From Chloroflexota bacterium (lineage in GTDB: Bacteria > Chloroflexota > Anaerolineae > UBA1429), in the NCBI GenBank assembly GCA_012515695.1, contig JAAYXX010000139.1, forward strand, positions 1 through 19,644: a stretch of DNA of 19,644 nucleotides, written 5' to 3'. The translations under genes and the position numbers were made by a program. Within the stretch, counting starts at the first letter, position 1, and each line of letters opens with the position of its first letter. A model generated the notes under the pieces. It was not told the origin of the DNA, searched no databases, and saw only the letters and a program-made list of their open reading frames with translations. Shown here one piece after another: positions 15,217 to 19,644 of this stretch.

Positions 15217-16992
15217 ATGGATACATCGCTAGAGGTCAAATCGGTAGCTGTGCGGGAGCAGAAAACGCGTTCCGCCTGGGGGGCGTGGGTACCGTTGCTG
15301 GGCATCTGGCTGATCGGGCTGGTGGTGCGCCTGATGCTGACCCAGGGGCAGCGGGTGGTGTGGGGCGATGAACCATTCTACCTGTGGCTGGGGCGTAACT
15401 GGATCACCGGCCAGGGCTTTACCTTTACCGGCCACGCGGACGTGCATCATGGACCGTTGTTCCCGATGGCTGCCGGGTTGCTCTACCTGTTGACCGGCGA
15501 CATGATCCTGTCCAGCGACATCCTGTATATCGTGTTTGGCTCGTTGCTGGTGCTGCCGGTGTATGGGCTGGGCTGCGAGCTATACGAGCGGCGGGTCGCG
15601 TTGGCTGCTGCCGGGCTGACGGCGGTATTCCCTGCGCTGGGCGCGGCGATCCTGTATTGGGGCACGCTGACCGAGCCGTTGTATATGTTCTTTGTCTATA
15701 GCGGGCTGTGGGCCGGGGCGGTGGCGCTGCGGCCTATCTGGCGGACCAAGGCGGGCGAGGCGGCCAAGGGATGGAGCGCCGGGCCGTGGTGGGCGTACCT
15801 GCTGGCCGGGCTGGCCTTTGGGCTGGCCTACCTGACCCGCCCCGAAGCGATTGGTTACTTTGCTGTGGCGGGCGTGGTGTTTGTGCTGTTTCGACTGTTG
15901 CGGCGCACGCTGCCCCATCGCTGGCGGGTGTCCTTTTTCGCCAAGCTGCTGCTGTTCGTGCTGGCGTTTGCATTGGCGTTTGTCCCCTATGCCTACTATG
16001 TGTATCTGAACACCGGCTCGTGGATGGTTAGCGAGAAGGTCGGCGTGACCTATCTCACCTGCATCGGCATGGTGTCCGGCGACGTGACTGCCTTTGACAA
16101 GGCCACCTGGGGGCTGGACTCGACGGGGCTGGAGACGTTCTTTTTCTCCCCGGAGAGCTATAACATCAGCATGTTGCAGCTCGTGCTGGACGACCCGCAG
16201 ACTTTTCTCAACGTGCTATACATGAACGCTCGCAATTTCGTGCAACTGCTGATTGACCCGACGCTGTTCCCCTATGCCCTGCTGGTTATCGTGTTCCTGG
16301 GGCTGTTTCGCCAGGCCTGGACGCGCAGCCGCACGTTCAAGGAGCTATACCTGGTTAGCTCGTTCGCGCCGGTGGCGGCCTTTATTCTGATCTTTGTGCA
16401 GGCCCGCTATCTGGTGGCAATGATCCCGGTGATGATTCTCTGGCTGGCCTGCGGGCTGGTGACGTTCAGCGATTGGCTGATTGACACGGTGGAGCGGCTG
16501 CGCGAGAGCGACGGGGCGGAGGGAGAAGGGGCATCCCAGCCTCCGCGTCAGTTGGCGGCCCACTGGCGCACGGTGTTGAACGTGCTGCCTGCGCTGCTGG
16601 TGATGTTGGGGCTGGCGGCTATGCAGCCCGTCGTCGTCCACCAAATGACTAACGTGGGCTGGATGCGTATCGAGCACCGCCTGGTGGGGGAATATCTACA
16701 GCCCACTGTGTCCCGCGACACGGTCATTATGGCGCGCTACCCGGCGATTGCGTTTCACGCCGACACGCAATGGGTTCCCACTCCCAGTGCCTCCTGGGCG
16801 GAGACGTTGCGCTATGCCCGGCACAAGGGCGTAGACTATTTCGTGCTGGACGAGCGCGAGGTGGACATTCGCCCGCAGTTCCTCGATATGGTTTCCGGCC
16901 AAAATGTGCCGCCGGAGCTAGAGTTGTTCTACCAGATCGACTCTGGGGGGGCGCGCATGTTGGTTTACCGCTTGCGGGAGGCCCAGGGTTAA
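15217..16992 (+). CDS. GT39-like membrane glycosyltransferase, 591 aa (tandem paralogue 2)
   Basis: The organisation matches the preceding gene. The helix at about 24-42 leads into RVVWGDEPFYLWLGRNW (D51-E52), then TGQGFTFTGHADVHHGPLFP and YLLTGD. Next come ILYWGTLTEPLYMFF, LAGLAFGLAYLTRPEA, and the outer loop VTYLTCIGMVSGDVTAFDK with WGLDSTG. The soluble tail has RDTVIMARYPAIAFH and YARHKGVDYFVLDEREV. The DE pair and the YWGT-TEP segment are conserved, but the large loop and the tail differ. Duplication followed by a change of acceptor or donor is therefore plausible. I chose the ATG at 15217, with GAGG six bases upstream. The in-frame TTG at 15205 overlaps the previous stop and adds only four residues. 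The stop lies one base before the next ATG. Confidence 0.87.
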   Translation: MDTSLEVKSVAVREQKTRSAWGAWVPLLGIWLIGLVVRLMLTQGQRVVWGDEPFYLWLGRNWITGQGFTFTGHADVHHGPLFPMAAGLLYLLTGDMILSSDILYIVFGSLLVLPVYGLGCELYERRVALAAAGLTAVFPALGAAILYWGTLTEPLYMFFVYSGLWAGAVALRPIWRTKAGEAAKGWSAGPWWAYLLAGLAFGLAYLTRPEAIGYFAVAGVVFVLFRLLRRTLPHRWRVSFFAKLLLFVLAFALAFVPYAYYVYLNTGSWMVSEKVGVTYLTCIGMVSGDVTAFDKATWGLDSTGLETFFFSPESYNISMLQLVLDDPQTFLNVLYMNARNFVQLLIDPTLFPYALLVIVFLGLFRQAWTRSRTFKELYLVSSFAPVAAFILIFVQARYLVAMIPVMILWLACGLVTFSDWLIDTVERLRESDGAEGEGASQPPRQLAAHWRTVLNVLPALLVMLGLAAMQPVVVHQMTNVGWMRIEHRLVGEYLQPTVSRDTVIMARYPAIAFHADTQWVPTPSASWAETLRYARHKGVDYFVLDEREVDIRPQFLDMVSGQNVPPELELFYQIDSGGARMLVYRLREAQG

Positions 16993-16993
16993 C

Positions 16994-19255
16994 ATGCGCG
17001 AGCGCCTGATTGTCTTGATTGTTCCGCCGGGTCTGCCTGGCACCACGGCCAACCATGAGGGATCGGCTACGCTGGGCGCGGTGGAGCCAACGGCGGGGGC
17101 CTTTCGCTATCCCCCGCACACTGTAGCCGCGACTGCCGCAGCGCTGCGGGCCGCGACGCCGCGAGCGGCGGGGTATGACGTGGTGGTCATAGACGCCGCC
17201 GAGATGGATGCGGCGACCTGCGTGGCCGCTACCCTGAGCGCGACGCCCTCGCTGGTGGGGGTGTTTGTCTCGTGGGCCACGCGGGAAGGCGACGCGCTGC
17301 TGCTGCGTACCTTGCGGGGAGAGAGTCGCCTGATCGTGCCGGTGGTGGCCCTGGGGGTGAGCACCCGCTATATGCAGGAATGGCTGCAGGAGGCAGATTA
17401 CCTGCTGGTGGGCGAGCCGGAGGGCAGTTTTCCCGCCCTGTGTGACCGGCTGCTGTCGAGCGACGTGGCTCTGCCGCGCGTGGTAGACCCGGCGATGCTG
17501 GGCGTGGCGGGGTATGACGCGGATGGACTGCTGACTGACCTGGATGCGCTGCCGATACCGGCCTGGGATGTGTTGCCGGTGGAGCGATATGCCGCGTTGA
17601 GCGTGTTGAGCAGCCGGGGCTGCGAGGCGGGCTGTACCTGGTGTCCCTACGTTGTCGCCCAGGGGAGGCGCTACCGGGCCTGCTCGCCGGAGCGGGTCGT
17701 GGCCGAACTGGTCGAGATAGTGGGGAGCTATCAACCGCGCAAAATCGTCTTTCGTGACCCCGTGTTCGCCCATGATCGGGAGCGGGTGGCGGCCATCTGT
17801 CGGTTGATTCTGGCGGAGAACGCCTTGCAGCCGGGAAAGAACCTGACGTGGGAGTGCGAGTCGCGGCCCGACCATTTCGACTCGGAACTACTGCAATTGA
17901 TGAGTCTGGCGGGCTGCGTGGGGGTCAAGGTGGGGCTGGAAACCACCGACGCCGATGTGCTTGTGCAGGAGGGGCGTTGCGTGGCTCGCGAGGACGTGCC
18001 AGCATATCTACAGCGCGTGCGGGCGCTGGTGGCGGATTGCGCCCGGCTGGGGATTGCGGCGCGGCTGTTCGTGCTGGCAGGGCTGCCCGGCCAGAGCGTC
18101 GCGGCGGCCCAACAGACGGCGGCCTTTGTGGCCGATTTGCAACCCGATACGCTGACCGTCAAACCCCTGCGCGACTACCCCGGCCTGCGGTCATCGGGTG
18201 CGCCAATGCCCGCGCCGGAGGCTGTCGCGGAGCAGGCGCGCGCGCTGGAAGCGGCCTGGCCGTCCATCGCTGGCAACAACCAGCGCACCCCGCGCTGGCG
18301 GCGGGCGCTGGCGCGACTTGTGGCCAGGGGGCGGTATGCGCTGGGGCGCGCGCGGGGCGAGTCGGTTGCTGGCCGCGTATCGGTGGCGGGCGAGGCGTGC
18401 CCGCTGTGCGGGGAGCCTGCCACGCGGCTGCTGTACACGCTGCCCGATTTTCGCGTGTTTCGCTGCCCGCGTTGCGCGCTGGTTCTGCGCGATGCGCGCC
18501 CGAATGCGGACGAGGCGGCGGCCATGTACGACGATCCGCGCTATGTAGAGAGCGACCTGTTCGCCAACTGGCACGCCGATTACGACGAGCAGAGCGCCGA
18601 AGTGCGGATGTTCGAGGCGGCCCTGGATCGCCTGGGGCAAGCGACCACGCCGGGGAAGCTGCTCGACGTGGGCTGCGCCAAGGGGCTATTCCTGCACCTG
18701 GCGCAAAAGCGGGGCTGGCAGCCCTACGGGGTCGAGATTTCCCGCCCAGCGGCGGCGTTTGCGCGGCAGGAGTTTGGCCTGGAAGTGTTCAATGGCACGT
18801 TGGAGCAGGCCCAGTTCCCGCCAGAGTCGTTTGACGTGGTGAGCCTGTGGGATTTGATTGAGCATTTGGACGACCCCTTTGGCTTTTTGCGAGAGGCGGC
18901 CCGCGTCCTAAAACCGGGTGGGATCATCGTGATCCTGACGCCGAACCACGACAGCCTGATTACGCGGATGGCTTATTTGCTGTATCACGCCAGCGCCCGA
19001 CATTTCCACAAGCCGCTGGATTTGATTTACGACTATCATCACAACTGGTATTTCAGTCGGCAGACCATTACGCGGGCGTTGCAGCAGGCGGGTTTCGGCG
19101 ACGTGCTGCGGGTGGATGGGATGGGCGCGCACGTCAGCCGATGGCAGGATGTGGTGCGCTACCCTCGCGTGCTGGAATGGGGCGCGGATGCGCTGGATCT
19201 GGTTACTGAGCGATTCGGCGGGGCCTACCGCATGATCGTTTATGCCCGTAAATAG
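16994..19255 (+). CDS. Fusion protein: B12-binding-like/radical SAM enzyme joined to zinc-ribbon SAM methyltransferase, 753 aa
   Basis: Residues about 1-200 resemble the cobalamin-binding-like domain of B12 radical SAM proteins, with YPPHTVAATAAALR, YDVVVIDAAEMD and ADYLLVGEPEGSF. I see no DxHxxG cobalamin-binding motif. The radical SAM core carries the iron-sulfur motif SSRGCEAGCTWCPY (C210, C214, C217), then VKVGLETTDADV and FVLAGLPGQS. After a basic linker (about 420-465) comes a zinc ribbon (C469, C472, C491, C494). A class I methyltransferase domain follows, with LLDVGCAKGLFL (about 556-567), YGVEIS, FDVVSLWDLIEHLDDP and LKPGGIIVILTPN. The two halves normally occur as separate proteins. 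A likely role is modification, including methylation, of a sugar or lipid made by this locus; the order of events and the substrates are unknown. It sits one base after the GT39 paralogue. Confidence 0.85.
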   Translation: MRERLIVLIVPPGLPGTTANHEGSATLGAVEPTAGAFRYPPHTVAATAAALRAATPRAAGYDVVVIDAAEMDAATCVAATLSATPSLVGVFVSWATREGDALLLRTLRGESRLIVPVVALGVSTRYMQEWLQEADYLLVGEPEGSFPALCDRLLSSDVALPRVVDPAMLGVAGYDADGLLTDLDALPIPAWDVLPVERYAALSVLSSRGCEAGCTWCPYVVAQGRRYRACSPERVVAELVEIVGSYQPRKIVFRDPVFAHDRERVAAICRLILAENALQPGKNLTWECESRPDHFDSELLQLMSLAGCVGVKVGLETTDADVLVQEGRCVAREDVPAYLQRVRALVADCARLGIAARLFVLAGLPGQSVAAAQQTAAFVADLQPDTLTVKPLRDYPGLRSSGAPMPAPEAVAEQARALEAAWPSIAGNNQRTPRWRRALARLVARGRYALGRARGESVAGRVSVAGEACPLCGEPATRLLYTLPDFRVFRCPRCALVLRDARPNADEAAAMYDDPRYVESDLFANWHADYDEQSAEVRMFEAALDRLGQATTPGKLLDVGCAKGLFLHLAQKRGWQPYGVEISRPAAAFARQEFGLEVFNGTLEQAQFPPESFDVVSLWDLIEHLDDPFGFLREAARVLKPGGIIVILTPNHDSLITRMAYLLYHASARHFHKPLDLIYDYHHNWYFSRQTITRALQQAGFGDVLRVDGMGAHVSRWQDVVRYPRVLEWGADALDLVTERFGGAYRMIVYARK

Positions 19256-19384
19256 CACACAACATCGTACAAGGGGGCAGACAATTGGTCAACAGCGAAC
19301 TGGGGGGGACGTTGGCCGCGGCAGGATTGCCGGGAAGCGAATTTTTGTGTGAACCGCGCTCGCCGATGGTTCAGGGGCGGATAG
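19256..19384 (+). other. Intergenic stretch before the repeats, with a possible TTG-started frame
   Basis: This stretch begins after the stop at 19255. It holds AAGGGGG at 19271-19277, seven bases before a TTG at 19285, which is a plausible ribosome site. A weak inverted repeat, CGGCA-GGAT-TGCCG (19319-19332), is followed by a T-run only after nine more bases, which is too far for a normal terminator. I see no clear promoter here. Confidence 0.4.
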
Positions 19385-19644
19385 GTAGCCGCGCCTTGCA
19401 GGCGCGCAAACCCGTGCCAGGATGGCGCGCCGACTGGCCCTCACCCCGGCCCTCACCCCGGCCCTCTCCCAGAGGGAGAGGGGGAACGGGAGAGGAGGCG
19501 GATAGCCGCGCCTTGCAGGCGCGCAAACCCGTGCCAGGATGGCGCGTCGAATGGCCGTCACCCCGGGGAACGGGAGAGGAGGCGGATAGCCGCGCCTTGC
19601 AGGTGCGCAAACCCGTGCCAGGATGGCGCGCCGACTGGCCCTCA
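19285..19644 (+). CDS. Possible 3'-truncated open frame running through the repeats (uncertain)
   Basis: From TTG 19285 the + frame has no stop for 120 codons, up to the window end. The predicted product starts MVNSELGGTLAAAGLPGSEF and then passes through three copies of RALQARKPVPGWR. The spacing from the TTG to the AAGGGGG element is good, and the gene would lie 29 nt after the radical SAM fusion gene. Both repeat spacings (117 and 84 nt) are multiples of three, so the frame survives each copy. Against a real gene, the peptide matches no family I know, the region is very GC-rich so stops are rare, and the opposite strand is also partly open. The ATG at 19366 is an alternative start. It could be a gene with repeats inserted near its start, or a chance frame. 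Confidence 0.25.
   Translation, partial: MVNSELGGTLAAAGLPGSEFLCEPRSPMVQGRIGSRALQARKPVPGWRADWPSPRPSPRPSPRGRGGTGEEADSRALQARKPVPGWRVEWPSPRGTGEEADSRALQVRKPVPGWRADWPS
19386..19449 (+). repeat. Repeat unit copy 1
   Basis: This is the first of three copies of a ~60-nt unit that starts TAGCCGCGCC and ends near CCCTCACCCCGG. It contains an inverted repeat, CGCGCC-TTGCA-GGCGCG, and a second weak stem, GTGCCA-GGA-TGGCGC with one wobble pair. Just before it, copy 1 has four extra bases (GGTA) compared with the flank of copies 2 and 3. Confidence 0.9.
19450..19482 (+). repeat. 33-nt insert with perfect hairpin between repeat copies 1 and 2
   Basis: This 33-nt segment is present between copies 1 and 2 and absent between copies 2 and 3. 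It contains CCCTCTCCC-AGA-GGGAGAGGG (19462-19482), a perfect 9-bp stem with a 3-nt loop. C-rich CCCTCACCCC/GGGAGAGGG elements of this type are common small interspersed repeats in bacterial intergenic DNA. There is no T-run after the stem, so I do not call it a terminator. Confidence 0.8.
19503..19566 (+). repeat. Repeat unit copy 2
   Basis: Copy 2 begins 117 nt after copy 1. It is identical through the TTGCAGGCGCGC and GTGCCAGGATGGCGCG segments, then differs by a few substitutions near its end (GTCGAATGGCCGTCA in place of CCGACTGGCCCTCA). It is followed by GGAACGGGAGAGGAGGCGGA, the same spacer that follows the hairpin insert after copy 1. Confidence 0.9.
19587..19644 (+). repeat. Repeat unit copy 3, cut by the window end
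   Basis: Copy 3 begins 84 nt after copy 2 and runs to the window edge. It has one change in the first stem (GGTGCG for GGCGCG), which keeps a G-U pair in RNA. Its end returns to the copy 1 form (CCGACTGGCCCTCA). The array may continue beyond the window. Confidence 0.88.

Noticed and set aside
19319..19346. Possible rho-independent terminator after the radical SAM fusion gene
   Set aside because: The stem is only five base pairs, and nine bases separate it from the T-run, so it does not match a functional terminator.
19289..19610. Two overlapping - strand open frames made of repeated RACKARL units
   Set aside because: They are translations of the repeat array in reverse, have no good ribosome site, and are not more convincing than the + frame through the same repeats.
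19386..19644. CRISPR array
   Set aside because: The spacing is irregular (117 and 84 nt), the intervening sequences are nearly identical to each other and not unique spacers, and no cas gene is present.

Overview
This window is GC-rich (about 60-65% by eye) and every supported gene lies on the + strand. Fourteen complete or partial genes follow one another with gaps of at most 43 nt. Three junctions are 4-nt ATGA overlaps or very close starts (GNAT gene, GT87 gene, and possibly the deacetylase), so the block looks like one long operon or part of one. I see no convincing promoter or strong terminator inside it. The gene content is dominated by large multi-spanning GT-C-type glycosyltransferases and YfhO-like membrane proteins, with polyprenol-phosphate-mannose-type GT2 enzymes. 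Together with the base composition, this suggests a bacterium of the Chloroflexota (Anaerolineae-like). That taxonomic guess is inference only; no rRNA or marker gene is present.

Layout. Positions 1-4431 hold three GT-C-like membrane proteins: a GT39-like C-terminal fragment entering from the left, a full GT39-like protein, and a 645-aa protein with a PGDN loop. Positions 4466-6162 hold a DegT/DnrJ-family sugar aminotransferase that resembles GDP-perosamine synthase, translationally coupled to a GNAT acetyltransferase. Positions 6172-8586 hold an 804-aa YfhO-like membrane protein. Positions 8630-10918 hold three GT2 glycosyltransferases, two of them resembling polyprenol-phosphate-mannose synthase (DPM1). 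Positions 10927-13518 hold an XrtA-type polysaccharide deacetylase, a GT87 (PimE-like) mannosyltransferase and a small DUF2304 membrane protein. Positions 13550-16992 hold two tandem paralogous GT39-like proteins. Positions 16994-19255 hold an unusual single-chain fusion of a radical SAM enzyme with a zinc-ribbon methyltransferase. From 19256 to the end is a repeat-rich tail with three copies of a ~60-nt unit. This tail stays open in one + frame from a possible TTG start at 19285 to the window edge.

How the genes may work together (inference). The GT2 enzymes would charge polyprenol phosphate with a hexose, probably mannose, on the cytoplasmic side. The GT-C, GT87 and YfhO-like proteins would then use these lipid-linked sugars outside the membrane. 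The aminotransferase and GNAT would supply an N-acylated amino sugar, the deacetylase would trim N-acetyl groups, and the radical SAM/methyltransferase fusion would methylate a sugar or lipid. The locus is best read as an incompletely captured cell-surface glycan or glycolipid pathway whose product is not known.
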